A stretch of DNA of 64,000 bases from an uncultured Oscillospiraceae bacterium (GCA_947626315.1 CANQRQ010000003.1:1-64000); one strand, 5' to 3'; shown: positions 26,091 through 35,066, counted from the first letter of the stretch. Notes: a model not told the origin generated them from the letters alone. Numbers and translations: made by a program.

Positions 26091-26120
26091 TTGACAAATT
26101 GAGTACAATTGTCCTATATT
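26091..26120 (+). promoter_or_regulatory. Second candidate promoter and half-operator before the TetR gene
   Basis: TTGACA (26091-26096) and TATATT (26115-26120) are 18 bases apart. The spacer contains TACAATTGTCCTAT, which is similar to the right arm of the main operator. The predicted transcript start would fall almost on the SD, so real promoter use is uncertain. Confidence 0.4.
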
Positions 26121-26134
26121 TTATGGGAGGACCT

Positions 26135-26731
26135 ATGAAAAACGAGCAGGACCTGCGGGTGATCAAGACCCGGCGGAACATTATGGAGAGCTTCCTGGCC
26201 CTGCTGAAGGAGAAGCCCCTGGAGGAGATCAGCGTGACGGAGATCTGTGACCGGGCCCAGTGCAGCCGCAATACCTTCTATCTGCACTTCCCCTACAAGG
26301 ATGCGCTGTATGAGAAGGTCGTGGACGGGTTCGTGGATACGATCTGCGGCAGCTTTCAAAACTTTGAGGTGCTGCCGGGAGAGAGCGAGGAGGCCTACGC
26401 CCAGAGGCACATGCATATAGTCGGGGAGGCCCTGCTCAGCCGGCGGGGGCAGCTGACGCCGATTTTGACCGGCGAGCACGCCCATGTCTTTTTTGCCAAG
26501 CTGACGGACAAACTGCGGGACACCCTGCTGGGCCTGACGGAGCAGATGTTTCCCGGCGCCTCTCAGAAGGGAGGCTACCGGCTGGTCTGCTGGTACAGCG
26601 CCTCCGCCATAACCGGCTTCCTCCGGGGCTGCATCTATGACGTGCCCCTGGACACGCCGGAGGCTCTGGACATTCTCTGCATGATCCACGTGCCTGTCTT
26701 TGTGGCCTCCTATAAATATCTGGAGGAATAG
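26135..26731 (+). CDS. TetR/AcrR family regulator of the ene-reductase operon
   Basis: A 198-residue protein. The N-terminal HTH (RRNIMESFLALLKEKPLEEI, then SVTEICDRAQCSRNTFYLHF) is TetR-type; the C-terminal part is helical. It is divergent from the cysteine-rich protein/ene-reductase operon, and the only strong palindrome between them overlaps both promoters, so it very probably represses both itself and the operon. Start ATG 26135 follows SD GGGAGG; earlier in-frame codons lie within the operator region and are rejected. Confidence 0.88.
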   Translation: MKNEQDLRVIKTRRNIMESFLALLKEKPLEEISVTEICDRAQCSRNTFYLHFPYKDALYEKVVDGFVDTICGSFQNFEVLPGESEEAYAQRHMHIVGEALLSRRGQLTPILTGEHAHVFFAKLTDKLRDTLLGLTEQMFPGASQKGGYRLVCWYSASAITGFLRGCIYDVPLDTPEALDILCMIHVPVFVASYKYLEE

Positions 26732-26791
26732 AGCCGCACAGCAAAGGCAGCGATCCTTGTGGTCCGTGTGATCGCTTGAAAACATACAACA

Positions 26792-26834
26792 AACGCCGGA
26801 AACCCTGTGCTTGTAGGCTTCCGGCGTTGCTTTA
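26792..26834 (+). terminator. Terminator of the TetR gene
   Basis: AACGCCGGAA and TTCCGGCGTT flank a 17-base loop and are followed by GCTTTATC, a moderate T-tract. Confidence 0.6.
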
Positions 26835-26915
26835 TCTTCCTTGCCTATGTTATACTGAATAAAAAGAAATGCGCCGCCGGAGCGGGCAGTCCGGCGGCGG
26901 AGGGAGGGCGTTTGC

Positions 26916-27782
26916 GTGTCTGACTTCTCTTTTTCCATCTTTCCCAATGAGAATTTCATTGATCTGCGCCTTTACCAGTACGGCTGGGAGCAGTGCGAAC
27001 CGCTGCACTCCTTCGGCCCCTTCATCCGGAACCACTACCTGTTCCATTACATCCTCTCCGGCCGGGGGAGCCTGGACTCCACGGCGGAGGACGGCGTCAC
27101 TCACCGCTATGCCCTGGAGGCCGGGCAGGGCTTTCTGATCTGCCCCGGCCAAATCAACACCTACAGCGCGGACGCGGAGGAGCCCTGGAAATACGTCTGG
27201 CTGGAGTTTGACGGGCTGCGGGCAGCGGAGTATCTGAGCAGCGCGGGCCTGGGCGTCGCCCAGCCCATCTATAGGCCGGGGGACCCGGCCCTGGCCGGGA
27301 CCATGCGGGACCTGATGCTGTACATCACCGACCACTCCAACGCCTCCGCCCTGCACCTGATCGGTTCCCTCTGTCTGTTCCTGGACGCGCTGATCCGCTC
27401 CTCGGCCTCCCACCGGAACGCCACCGGCACCCGCCTGCGGGACTTCTACGTACAGGAGGCGGTCACCTATATGGAGCAGAACTACCAGCGGGAGCTGACG
27501 GTGGAGGAGATCGCCGACGTGTGCAAGCTCAACCGGAACTACTTCAGCAAAATTTTCAAAGAGAGCATGAGCTGCACGCCCCAGGAGTTTCTGATCCGGA
27601 TGCGCCTGGCGAAGGCCACCGAGCTGATGCGCACAGAGGACCTGCCCATCAAGGAGATCTCGGCGCTGTGCGGCTACCCGAACCAGCTCCACTTCTCCCG
27701 GGCCTTCAAAAAGCGCTACGGCAGCTCGCCCCGGGAGTGGAGGAATCAAAATAAAATACACCATATCAACAAAAAGCGCTGA
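26916..27782 (+). CDS. AraC-family regulator of alpha-galactoside use
   Basis: A 288-residue protein. The N-terminal cupin-like sensor domain (HYLFHYILSGRGSLDSTAED, LEAGQGFLICPGQINTYSAD, WLEFDG) is followed from about residue 185 by two AraC-type helix-turn-helix motifs (LTVEEIADVCKLNRNYFSKI and IKEISALCGYPNQLHFSRAF). The start is GTG 26916 in GGGAGGGCGTTTGC context. It faces the alpha-galactosidase operon tail to tail, and regulators of this type (MsmR/RafR-like) commonly activate adjacent sugar ABC operons. It is therefore the likely activator of the operon ending at 27804. Confidence 0.87.
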   Translation: MSDFSFSIFPNENFIDLRLYQYGWEQCEPLHSFGPFIRNHYLFHYILSGRGSLDSTAEDGVTHRYALEAGQGFLICPGQINTYSADAEEPWKYVWLEFDGLRAAEYLSSAGLGVAQPIYRPGDPALAGTMRDLMLYITDHSNASALHLIGSLCLFLDALIRSSASHRNATGTRLRDFYVQEAVTYMEQNYQRELTVEEIADVCKLNRNYFSKIFKESMSCTPQEFLIRMRLAKATELMRTEDLPIKEISALCGYPNQLHFSRAFKKRYGSSPREWRNQNKIHHINKKR

Positions 27783-27805
27783 TCACACGATCAGCGCCTT
27801 TTCTT
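27771..27805. terminator. Bidirectional terminator between the AraC gene and alpha-galactosidase
   Basis: GCGCTGATC pairs perfectly with GATCAGCGC around ACAC, flanked by AAAAA on the left and CTTTTCTT on the right, so it serves both convergent genes. The AraC stop codon lies in the stem. Confidence 0.8.
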
Positions 27806-29990
27806 ATTCTGCTTTCAGATACAGCTGGAGGGAGCGGTAGTCGCCGGTGAGAAGAGGGAGGGGATAGCCCGCGTACAGCAGCACATCCCCGGGCCAGCTG
27901 CCCTCGCCGTTGACGGTATAGCGCAGGGCCGGGTCCAGGCCCTTGACGCGTAAGCACAGGAGAGGGGGCGCGCCACGGAAGGGGCCCGTCACCAGGCTGA
28001 CCAGGGCCTCCCGCTTATCCGGCGACACCTGCTCCCAGGCGGTGTAGGGCCCGTTCTGGAAGGGGTCCGTGAGGCGGTAGTAGTCCCCGTTCTGGATCAG
28101 GTCATAGTGCTCCTTGAACTGCTCTGTCTGCCGGCGGACAGTCTCTTTTTCCTCGGGCGTACATTTGTTCAGGTCCATCTCGTACCCGAAGGTCCCGGAC
28201 ATGGCCACCACGCCCCGGGTCTCCATAGGCGTGAAGCGGCCCGTGGTCCCGTTGGGCACGGCGGAGACGTGGGCCCCCATGGAGGACACCGGGTAGCAGA
28301 AGGAAGTGCCGTACTGGATGCGCAGCCGGTCGATGGCGTCGGTATTGTCGCTGCACCAGATCGGGGGCGGATAGGAGAGCATGCCCCCGTCAAAGCGCCC
28401 GCCGCCCCCGCTGCAGCCCTCGATGAGCAGCCGGGGAAAATCCCGCCGCAGCCGCTCCGCGAAGTCGTACACGCCCAGGACGTAGCGGTGGTACACCTCC
28501 CCCTGGCGCTCCGGGGGCAGGGCGGCGGACCAGACCTCGGTGAGGCTCCGGTTCATGTCCCACTTGACGTAGGCCACCTCCGTGCCGGAGAGGACGGCGT
28601 GGATCTGCCGGTAGACGTAATCCCGCACCTCCTGCCGGGAGAAGTCCAGCACCAGCTGCTGGCGGCCCCGGGAGGGGGCGCGCCCGGGCACCTTCAACAC
28701 CCAGTCCGGGTGCGCCCGGTACAGGTCGCTGTCCTCGTTGACCATCTCCGGCTCGATCCAGATGCCGAAGGCCAGGCCCAGGGCTTTGAGCCGGGTGACC
28801 AGGGCGTTCAGACCGCCGGGGAGCTTCTTTTCGTTCACCACCCAGTCCCCCAGCCCGGCGTTGTCCTCGTTCCGCGCGCCGAACCAGCCGTCGTCCATGA
28901 CAAAGAGCTCCATCCCCAGCCCGGCGGCCTCCTGGGCGATCTGCACCAGCCGGTCGGCGGTGAAGCGCATCTCCGTGGCCTCCCAGTTGTTAATGAGCAC
29001 CGGGCGGCGCCGGCCCCGGTAGGGGTCGCGGATCAGGTGCTGCCGGATGCTCCGGTGCAGCTGCCGGCTCATCTGGCCGAAGCCGGCGGGGGAGCAGACC
29101 AGGGCCGCCTCCGGAGCGGTGAAGCACGCCCCCGGCTCCAGGACCCAGCCGAACTGATAGGGGTGGATGCCCAGCACCAGCCGGGCGTTTTCAAACTGTG
29201 TCCGCTCCGCCGCGGCCAGGAAGTTGCCGCTGTAGAGGAGCATGGCGCCGTAGCACAGGCCGTGGTCCTCGTCCGCGTCGCGGCCGCAGAGGACGACAAA
29301 GGGGTTGTGCTGGTGACTGGAGGCGCCGCGGACGCTGTCCACGCTCTGGACCCCGGCGTGGAGCGGGAAGCGGCAGGGGCAGCGCTCCATCACGTGGGCG
29401 CCATTGAAGCTGATCATGTCCAGGTCCGAGCGGGTGAAATCCAGGCACAGGGACATGCAGCGGCAGAGCTTGACGGTCTGCGCCCCCCGGTTGGTCACCC
29501 GCACGGAGCGGGTGATCAGATCGTGTTTCTCCAAAACGCCGTAGAGGAGCTCCACGTCCACCTGGGCGGCGGCGTCCGTCAGACGGACCGAGAGGGTCTG
29601 CCAGTCCTCCGCGCCGCCGTAAAAAGCGGGCAGGCCCTCCAGGGCGTACTTGCCCTCCCGCACCTCACAGTCCACATACCGCAGATCGGCGCTCCGGCTC
29701 CCGCTGGGCAGCTCCAGCTCGATAGAGGGCAGGCGGAAGTCCCCCACGCCGCAGGTAGAGTATTCCTGGGGAAAGGTGTCCAGAGAGAAGCCCCGCTCGA
29801 ACCCCGCCTCGTTGGGGTTGGGGGAGAAGCCCCGGTCCCAGGGGCGGAGCAGGCAGGACAGGTCGCCGTCCGCGATCCTGGGTCCGTAGTAGGTATGCAA
29901 AAGGACCCCGTAGTCCCAGACCTTCATCTGGTAGCTGCTGTTCTGGGTGTGCAGGGTGATAAGCTTCCGCTCTTTGTCAAGTACGATCAT
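27804..29990 (-). CDS. Alpha-galactosidase, GH36
   Basis: A 728-residue cytoplasmic glycoside hydrolase releasing alpha-linked galactose from raffinose, melibiose and related sugars. The nucleophile lies in YVKWDMNRS (Asp478) and the acid/base in WCSDNTDAID (Asp548), with the family motif EGCSGGGGRFD between them. An N-terminal beta-sandwich and the DDGWFGARNEDN motif of the barrel are present. Length is normal for tetrameric bacterial GH36 enzymes, and no signal peptide is seen. It is the last gene of the sugar ABC operon, 123 bases after the second permease. Confidence 0.95.
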   Translation of the reverse strand: MIVLDKERKLITLHTQNSSYQMKVWDYGVLLHTYYGPRIADGDLSCLLRPWDRGFSPNPNEAGFERGFSLDTFPQEYSTCGVGDFRLPSIELELPSGSRSADLRYVDCEVREGKYALEGLPAFYGGAEDWQTLSVRLTDAAAQVDVELLYGVLEKHDLITRSVRVTNRGAQTVKLCRCMSLCLDFTRSDLDMISFNGAHVMERCPCRFPLHAGVQSVDSVRGASSHQHNPFVVLCGRDADEDHGLCYGAMLLYSGNFLAAAERTQFENARLVLGIHPYQFGWVLEPGACFTAPEAALVCSPAGFGQMSRQLHRSIRQHLIRDPYRGRRRPVLINNWEATEMRFTADRLVQIAQEAAGLGMELFVMDDGWFGARNEDNAGLGDWVVNEKKLPGGLNALVTRLKALGLAFGIWIEPEMVNEDSDLYRAHPDWVLKVPGRAPSRGRQQLVLDFSRQEVRDYVYRQIHAVLSGTEVAYVKWDMNRSLTEVWSAALPPERQGEVYHRYVLGVYDFAERLRRDFPRLLIEGCSGGGGRFDGGMLSYPPPIWCSDNTDAIDRLRIQYGTSFCYPVSSMGAHVSAVPNGTTGRFTPMETRGVVAMSGTFGYEMDLNKCTPEEKETVRRQTEQFKEHYDLIQNGDYYRLTDPFQNGPYTAWEQVSPDKREALVSLVTGPFRGAPPLLCLRVKGLDPALRYTVNGEGSWPGDVLLYAGYPLPLLTGDYRSLQLYLKAE

Positions 29991-30113
29991 AGGGAACCTC
30001 CCAAGTCGGATGAATGCATAGCGATTATATAGGATTTTTCAACGGAGCGCAAGCGTGCGACAAAATCCCGGAGGACTTTGCCGCACGTTGGACTTTCTTG
30101 AAGCGCAGAGGGA

Positions 30114-30956
30114 TTATTTCCCGCCGGTGCCGGCGATGCCCTCCACAAACTGGCGCTGGAAGATCAGGTAGAGCACGATCATGGGCAGCATGGCCAGCAG
30201 GGAGCCCGCCATCAGCATGGGGAAGTTGGTGGTGTCCAGGCCCCGCAGCGTGGCGAGCCCGGCGGACAGGGTGAACATGTTGATGTCGTTGTTGACGATC
30301 TGGGGCCACATCAGATCGCCGTAGGCGAACACGGCGGTGAAGATCGTCAGGGCGGCCACCGAGGTGCCGGTCAGGGGGAACATGACCTTATAGAAGGTCT
30401 GGAACTGGTTGCAGCCGTCCAAATAGGCGGCCTCGCCGATCTCGTCCGGGATGCTCAGATAGGTCTGCCGCAGGAAGAACACGCCGAAGGCGCTGACAAG
30501 CCCCGGAAAGACCAGGCCGGCAATGGTGTTGACCAGGCCCAGCTTGGCCACCATCTGGTACTGGGGGATGATGAAAATCTGGCTGGGCAGGGACATCTGC
30601 ATCAGCACGATGGTGAACAGCAGGTTCTTGCCGCGGAATTTCAGCTTGGCAAAGGCGTAGCCGGCCATGGAGCTGAAGACCACGGCGCAGACGACCCGGA
30701 AGAACACCAGCAGAATGGTGTTCCAGTAGAGCTTAACGAAGGGCAGATTCTCCAGGACCTTCTTGTAGCCGTCCAGCCGGAAGGCGGAGGGGAAGAAGGT
30801 GGCGGGGATGCTGACGCTCTCGGCCTGGGTCTTGAAGCTGGTGAGCAGCATCCACACAAAGGGAAAGATCATGATCACCGAACCTGCGATCAGGGCAAAA
30901 TAGGTGAGGAATTTGCCGATGGCGTAGGAACGGTGCAGGGAATTGAGATTCTTCAT
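30114..30956 (-). CDS. Carbohydrate ABC transporter permease (MalG type)
   Basis: A 280-residue membrane protein with six hydrophobic segments and the EAA loop EIGEAAYLDGCNQFQTFYKV, which contacts the ATPase. It pairs with the permease 12 bases upstream. Six-segment CUT1 permeases of this kind import oligosaccharides; the adjacent GH36 points to alpha-galactosides. No ATPase gene is in the operon, so a shared MsmK-like ATPase encoded elsewhere is expected. Confidence 0.92.
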   Translation of the reverse strand: MKNLNSLHRSYAIGKFLTYFALIAGSVIMIFPFVWMLLTSFKTQAESVSIPATFFPSAFRLDGYKKVLENLPFVKLYWNTILLVFFRVVCAVVFSSMAGYAFAKLKFRGKNLLFTIVLMQMSLPSQIFIIPQYQMVAKLGLVNTIAGLVFPGLVSAFGVFFLRQTYLSIPDEIGEAAYLDGCNQFQTFYKVMFPLTGTSVAALTIFTAVFAYGDLMWPQIVNNDINMFTLSAGLATLRGLDTTNFPMLMAGSLLAMLPMIVLYLIFQRQFVEGIAGTGGK

Positions 30957-30968
30957 GCCGGACCCTCC

Positions 30969-31856
30969 TTAAATATCGTAAGTGACCCACTTTTTCTGAC
31001 CCCAGAACTGGATCAGGGTGACGAGCAGGATCAGGCTGACCGTCCAGACCACGATGGCGGAGCCGTAGCCCCGGTCGCCGGCCACGAAGGACGAGCGGTA
31101 GAACAGGTACATCAGGCTCTGCATGTCGGCCATGGCGGGGTTGGTGTCGTCGGACATCATGTAGATCAGGTCGTAGACCTTCATGGAGGACATGAGCCGC
31201 ATGATCAGCACGGAGAACATGGTGGGGGAAACCATAGGCAGGGTGATGGAGAAGAACTGCCGGACCTTGCCCGCCCCGTCGATGCTGTTGGCCTCGTAGA
31301 GGGTCTTGGGAATGTTCTGCAGGCCCGCCAGCAGCAGCACCGCGTCATAGCCGATGCTGCTCCAGATGGAGACGATGGCCACGGCCACAATGGCGGTTTT
31401 GGGGTTGGTGATCCACTGAATATGGGCGCCCAGGATCTGGTTGAGGATGCCGCTGTCCCCGTTGAAGATCACCTGCCAGACCATGGCGATGGCCGCGGGG
31501 GCGCACACCAGGGGCAGAAAAAAGATGGTGCGGAAGCCGCCCTTGAATTTCACCTTGGTGTTCAGAAGCATGGCCACGAACAGGGCCAGGATCACGCCCA
31601 CGGGCACCGTGAGGATGCAGAATTTGACGGTGTTCCAGGTGGCCTTCCAGAACTCCGCGTTGCCGAACATGTCGATGTAGTTCTGCAGGCCGATGAATTT
31701 GTAGTGGCCAAAGCCCAGATGCTCGCAGAAGCTGGTGTAGATGGTCTGGATAAAAGGCCAGATGTTCAGCACGAACAGGCCGATGATGGTGGGGGCCACC
31801 ATGAGCCAGCCCCAGTTTTCCTCCCGCCGCTGGGCGACGGTCAATTTCTTGTTCAC
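30969..31856 (-). CDS. Carbohydrate ABC transporter permease (MalF type)
   Basis: A 295-residue membrane protein with six segments and the EAA motif TLYEANSIDGAGKVRQFFSI. The N-terminus (QRREENWGWLMVAPTIIGLF) is typical of UgpA/LacF-like CUT1 permeases. It sits between the binding protein (14-base gap) and the second permease (12-base gap). Confidence 0.92.
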   Translation of the reverse strand: MNKKLTVAQRREENWGWLMVAPTIIGLFVLNIWPFIQTIYTSFCEHLGFGHYKFIGLQNYIDMFGNAEFWKATWNTVKFCILTVPVGVILALFVAMLLNTKVKFKGGFRTIFFLPLVCAPAAIAMVWQVIFNGDSGILNQILGAHIQWITNPKTAIVAVAIVSIWSSIGYDAVLLLAGLQNIPKTLYEANSIDGAGKVRQFFSITLPMVSPTMFSVLIMRLMSSMKVYDLIYMMSDDTNPAMADMQSLMYLFYRSSFVAGDRGYGSAIVVWTVSLILLVTLIQFWGQKKWVTYDI

Positions 31857-31870
31857 AGCGCAGCCTCCTC

Positions 31871-33187
31871 TCAGCCGTCAGCCAGTTTCTTGGCTGTCTC
31901 CGTATTGACGATCCCGGCGATCCTGGCCAGGCCCGCGTCCACGTCCTGGTTGCCGGCGTAGACCTGGGTCAGCACGTCCAGGACCTGGCTCTTCCAGCGG
32001 GGACTGGCGGAGTTATAGGGGACCTGGATCGCGTAATCGAACTGGTCAAAGATGCAGTCCACGTTGATGGGATTGCCGAACTCCTCAAAGGCGGTCCGCC
32101 AGCTCTCCTCGGTGCCCAGGTACGCGGGGATGGCCGCGCCGGAGCGGCCCTGGATCAGCTGGGCCTCCTCGGTGCCGAAGTATTTCAGCACGTCCTTCAC
32201 GATCTCCAGGTTTTTGCCGTGGGCCCCGGTGGAGTAGCACAGGCCGTTGGACATGCAGGCCCGGCCGTCCCGGTCCAGGCTCTCCGGCGTGCTGACCGGA
32301 TCGGGGGCCTTGGGCAGCATGGCGATATCCCACTTGCCCGTCATTTCCGGGTGGTCCCGCAGAGCGCCCAGCAGGCTCCAGGAGCCCTCCATGAACATGG
32401 CGGCCCGCTGGGACCAGAAGGTAGCGCCGGCGCCGTTCTGGGTGAAGAAGTTCTGGTCCGGGCACCAGTCCTCCTGCTGCATGCCGATGTAAAACTCCAT
32501 GGCCTCCTTGCCGCCGGGCTGGTCAAAGCCGCTGGTGGTCCGGTCGGCGCTGAGGATGTAGCCGCCGTTCTGGTAGACATAGGCCCAGTAGCCCAGCTGA
32601 TCGTCCAGATAGGCCAGATAGCCGTAGTTGCCGGTGGCGTCATAGATCTTCTGGGAGGCCTCCGTCAGGTCGTCCCAGGTCCAGTCGGCGTCGGGATAGG
32701 CCACGTCGGCGGCGTCAAACATCTCCTTGTTGTAGACCAGTACGCCGTTGTCCTTGTCCTTGGGCACACCGTAGTAGCGCCCGTCGGAGCCGCTGATGTT
32801 CCCCAGGGAGATCTGGGAAAAGTGCTTTTGGTAGTAGTCCGGCTCCACATCGTTGTACAGATCCGTCACATCGGCCAGCATCCCGAAGTCCGCGTAGTAC
32901 AGCAGCTGGTTGGTGTGCATCCAGAAGATATCCGGCATGGTGTTGGACTCGGCGGCGGCCTCCAGCTTGGTCCAGTACTCGTTCCAGCTGACCACCTGCA
33001 CGTCGATGACCACGTCCGGGTGCTGGGCGGTGTAGGCGTCGCACATGTCCTGCATACCCTGGCGCTGGTTGGTGTCCCAGATCTGGAAGGTCAGGTGCGT
33101 CCTGCCGTCGGACGCGCCGCAGCCGGTCATGGACAGCAGCAGCACGAGCAGCAGGACCGCCGCTGCCGCGGGTCGGATTTTTTTCAT
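31871..33187 (-). CDS. Sugar ABC transporter binding lipoprotein
   Basis: A 438-residue extracellular solute-binding protein of the CUT1 family. The signal sequence (residues 1-22) ends in lipobox SMTGC with the lipidated cysteine at about 22, followed by mature sequence LTFQIWDTNQRQGMQDMCDA and the central VLVYNKEMFDAA hallmark. It is the first gene of the operon. The start is ATG 33187 after SD AGGAGTGGG. Ligand is probably an alpha-galactoside, judging from the GH36 gene in the same operon. Confidence 0.93.
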   Translation of the reverse strand: MKKIRPAAAAVLLLVLLLSMTGCGASDGRTHLTFQIWDTNQRQGMQDMCDAYTAQHPDVVIDVQVVSWNEYWTKLEAAAESNTMPDIFWMHTNQLLYYADFGMLADVTDLYNDVEPDYYQKHFSQISLGNISGSDGRYYGVPKDKDNGVLVYNKEMFDAADVAYPDADWTWDDLTEASQKIYDATGNYGYLAYLDDQLGYWAYVYQNGGYILSADRTTSGFDQPGGKEAMEFYIGMQQEDWCPDQNFFTQNGAGATFWSQRAAMFMEGSWSLLGALRDHPEMTGKWDIAMLPKAPDPVSTPESLDRDGRACMSNGLCYSTGAHGKNLEIVKDVLKYFGTEEAQLIQGRSGAAIPAYLGTEESWRTAFEEFGNPINVDCIFDQFDYAIQVPYNSASPRWKSQVLDVLTQVYAGNQDVDAGLARIAGIVNTETAKKLADG

Positions 33188-33306
33188 GCTCCCACTCCTT
33201 TTCTTGTTTTTCGCGCCGTCTCCGTCCGGAGGCACGCGCGGCCGCGTTTCATTCTTCTGCATGATAGCACAAGGCGCTTTGCCGTGTAAATGAACGGGTG
33301 ACGCCA

Positions 33307-33369
33307 AAATATACCCAAAACACGCACAGCCCTTATTTGATGCAAGTCTGGATACATTTGGGTATATTT
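33307..33369. promoter_or_regulatory. Long inverted repeat upstream of the sugar operon
   Basis: AAATATACCCAAA (33307-33319) and its exact complement (33357-33369) lie 37 bases apart, about 120-180 bases before the binding-protein start. Spacing suggests binding by a dimeric or looping regulator, possibly the AraC-type protein. On the minus strand the left arm itself contains TATATT, a possible -10. The rest of 33188-33534 shows no gene. Confidence 0.5.
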
Positions 33370-33534
33370 ATTCAAAAGATTGTAGAGCTGCACAATTTTT
33401 GCCTGTTTTTATTGGAAATAATGACAAAAGAAGATTCAAAAAGTTTCTTGCCATGGGCCGGTAAAGTGTGATTTTGCCATATGATTTGGCAAATGCATAT
33501 AGCACAATGCGCCACCGACGCCCTGCCCGCTTCC

Positions 33535-33563
33535 TTGACACGCCCGGATCTCTGTGCTATAAG
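33535..33563 (+). promoter_or_regulatory. Promoter of the YesL-like gene
   Basis: TTGACA (33535-33540), a 17-base spacer with an extended TGTGC, and TATAAG (33558-33563) form a strong promoter. Its predicted start lies downstream of several in-frame codons, which supports the GTG start at 33589. Confidence 0.75.
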
Positions 33564-33588
33564 GGGAGAAAGAAAGGAGCGGATCCCA

Positions 33589-34293
33589 GTGCTTTTCCAT
33601 CGCCCGTTCGACCCGCCGGAGGACGCCGGATTCCCGGAGAAAACAGGCGCCGCCCGGTTTGGGGAGATCCTGGAGGATCACTATGCGGCGGTGCTCCTGA
33701 TCAACGCTCTGTTTGTTCTGTGCTGCCTCCCGGTCGTCACGCTCCCGCCGGCGCTCTTCGCCCTGTACCGGATTGCGCGGCTTATGGCCCTGGGGAGGAC
33801 CGTCCGCAGCGGGGACTATCTGCGCGCCTTCCGCCGGGAATGGAAGCGGGGCTACCTGGCCTTTGCCCTGACGGCGCTGCCCCAGGCCCTGGCCGGCGTG
33901 GGGCTGCGGTTTTACCTCCAGCGGGCCGGGGCGCAGCCGCTGTTCCTGCTCCCGTTCCTGTTTTGCTCCACGGTGTTTTTGGCGTCCCTGCTGCTCACTC
34001 CGCACCTGTATGCGCTGCTGGACGCCGGCTGCCCCGTCCGGGAGACTCTGCGGCTCTCCCTGGCGCTGGGGCTGGGAAAACCGACCCGCTCCGCCCTGGC
34101 GGCGCTCTGCTGTTCCGGCCTGCCCCTGGCCGCCGTCCTGCTGCTGCCGCTGAGCCTGGTCTATCTGCTGCTGATCGGCTTCTCCCTGCCCTTTTTGTGG
34201 GGAAGCTTCCTGCTGCGCCTGGTGTGGAAGCAGCACCTGGACCCGGCAATAAAAACGCAAATGGGCTTCCCCCCGGAAAAAACCGAGCCATAA
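33589..34293 (+). CDS. YesL-like (DUF624) membrane protein
   Basis: About 234 residues with five or six hydrophobic segments and the DUF624-like core (INALFVLCCLPVVTLPPALF, then ALYRIARLMALGR with a following YLRAFRREWKRG). These proteins are commonly encoded beside carbohydrate ABC operons, as here, but their function is unknown. GTG 33589 is taken as the start: SD AAAGGAG lies 8 bases before it, and the promoter ends at 33563, so the longer in-frame extension back to 33481 would not be transcribed. The operon on the other strand is divergent. Confidence 0.78.
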   Translation: MLFHRPFDPPEDAGFPEKTGAARFGEILEDHYAAVLLINALFVLCCLPVVTLPPALFALYRIARLMALGRTVRSGDYLRAFRREWKRGYLAFALTALPQALAGVGLRFYLQRAGAQPLFLLPFLFCSTVFLASLLLTPHLYALLDAGCPVRETLRLSLALGLGKPTRSALAALCCSGLPLAAVLLLPLSLVYLLLIGFSLPFLWGSFLLRLVWKQHLDPAIKTQMGFPPEKTEP

Positions 34294-34330
34294 AAAACGC
34301 CTCCGGTTCAAACGAACCGGAGGAATTTTT
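34294..34330. terminator. Bidirectional terminator
   Basis: CCTCCGGTTC / GAACCGGAGG around AAAC, with AAAAAA before and AATTTTT after, closes both the YesL-like gene and the convergent acetyltransferase. Confidence 0.88.
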
Positions 34331-34339
34331 GCCTCATTG

Positions 34340-34822
34340 CTATAGGTCCAGCCGCATATAGATAGAGCTGTCCATGGGGCTGTCGTTATAGCGGCCGGTG
34401 CGGTAAAAGCCCATTTTCTCATAGATGTGGATCGCCGACGCCAGAAAGGGCAGCGTATCCAGGCGGATATAGGCGTAGCCGATCTCCCGGGCGTCCGCTA
34501 TGACCTGCCGGGCCAGCAGTTCCCCGATCTTCTCGCCCCGGAACCGGGGCCGGACGTAGAGGCGCTTCAGCTCGCAGGCCTGGGCGTCGATCTGCTTGAG
34601 GGCGATGCAGCCGGCCGCCTCTTCCCCCCGGAGGGCCAGATACAGGCGCCCGCCCGGGGGGCCGTATTTCTCCGCCGGGTTTTGCAGCTCCAGATCGTAG
34701 TGCTGCTGCTCCAGGTATTGCTGAAAGGTGCTGTCGCCCTCGATCAGCAGCTGGGTGTATTCCGAAAACAGGGCGTTGATCTCCTCGTTGTATCCGTAGA
34801 CCGGGACAAGCTTTATCTCCAT
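34340..34822 (-). CDS. GNAT-family N-acetyltransferase
   Basis: A 160-residue single GNAT domain. The acetyl-CoA binding motif A is LYVRPRFRGEKIGELLARQV; the end (YEKMGFYRTGRYNDSPMDSS) is the usual motif B region. It resembles the PhnO/YsnE-like single-domain acetyltransferases. Substrate cannot be predicted. It is followed upstream by two more small minus-strand genes, possibly one operon. Confidence 0.87.
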   Translation of the reverse strand: MEIKLVPVYGYNEEINALFSEYTQLLIEGDSTFQQYLEQQHYDLELQNPAEKYGPPGGRLYLALRGEEAAGCIALKQIDAQACELKRLYVRPRFRGEKIGELLARQVIADAREIGYAYIRLDTLPFLASAIHIYEKMGFYRTGRYNDSPMDSSIYMRLDL

Positions 34823-34841
34823 GTGCGGTCTCCCTCCCGCG

Positions 34842-35066
34842 TTAATAGACCTTGCGGATCGTCTCCGCCCGGACCTGATAGGTCCGGCAGAAGTCCTCCA
34901 GATCGGAGGGTGTGCGGATCAGCATCAGCTCCCGGAGCTGCCCGGTGCTGCGGTCGCGCATACAGGCCACCTGCTCTCCGGTGCAGATGCTGCACCGGAG
35001 CACCGGCTCATACTGCTCCGGCGGAAAAACCGGCGCCTGCGGCTTCTGCTTTTTGAAAAAGGGCAT
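34842..35066 (-). CDS. Small CxxC protein of unknown function
   Basis: A 74-residue basic/acidic protein with one CSIC motif near residue 25 and a further cysteine (VACMRDRSTG). Similar small proteins are common in related Clostridia, but no function is known to me. SD AGAAGGAGGAAG precedes ATG 35066, and it lies 19 bases ahead of the acetyltransferase, so it is very probably translated. Confidence 0.65.
   Translation of the reverse strand: MPFFKKQKPQAPVFPPEQYEPVLRCSICTGEQVACMRDRSTGQLRELMLIRTPSDLEDFCRTYQVRAETIRKVY

Noticed and set aside
33481-33588. Longer N-terminus for the YesL-like protein
   Set aside because: A strong promoter at 33535-33563 lies inside this stretch, and an SD fits GTG 33589.
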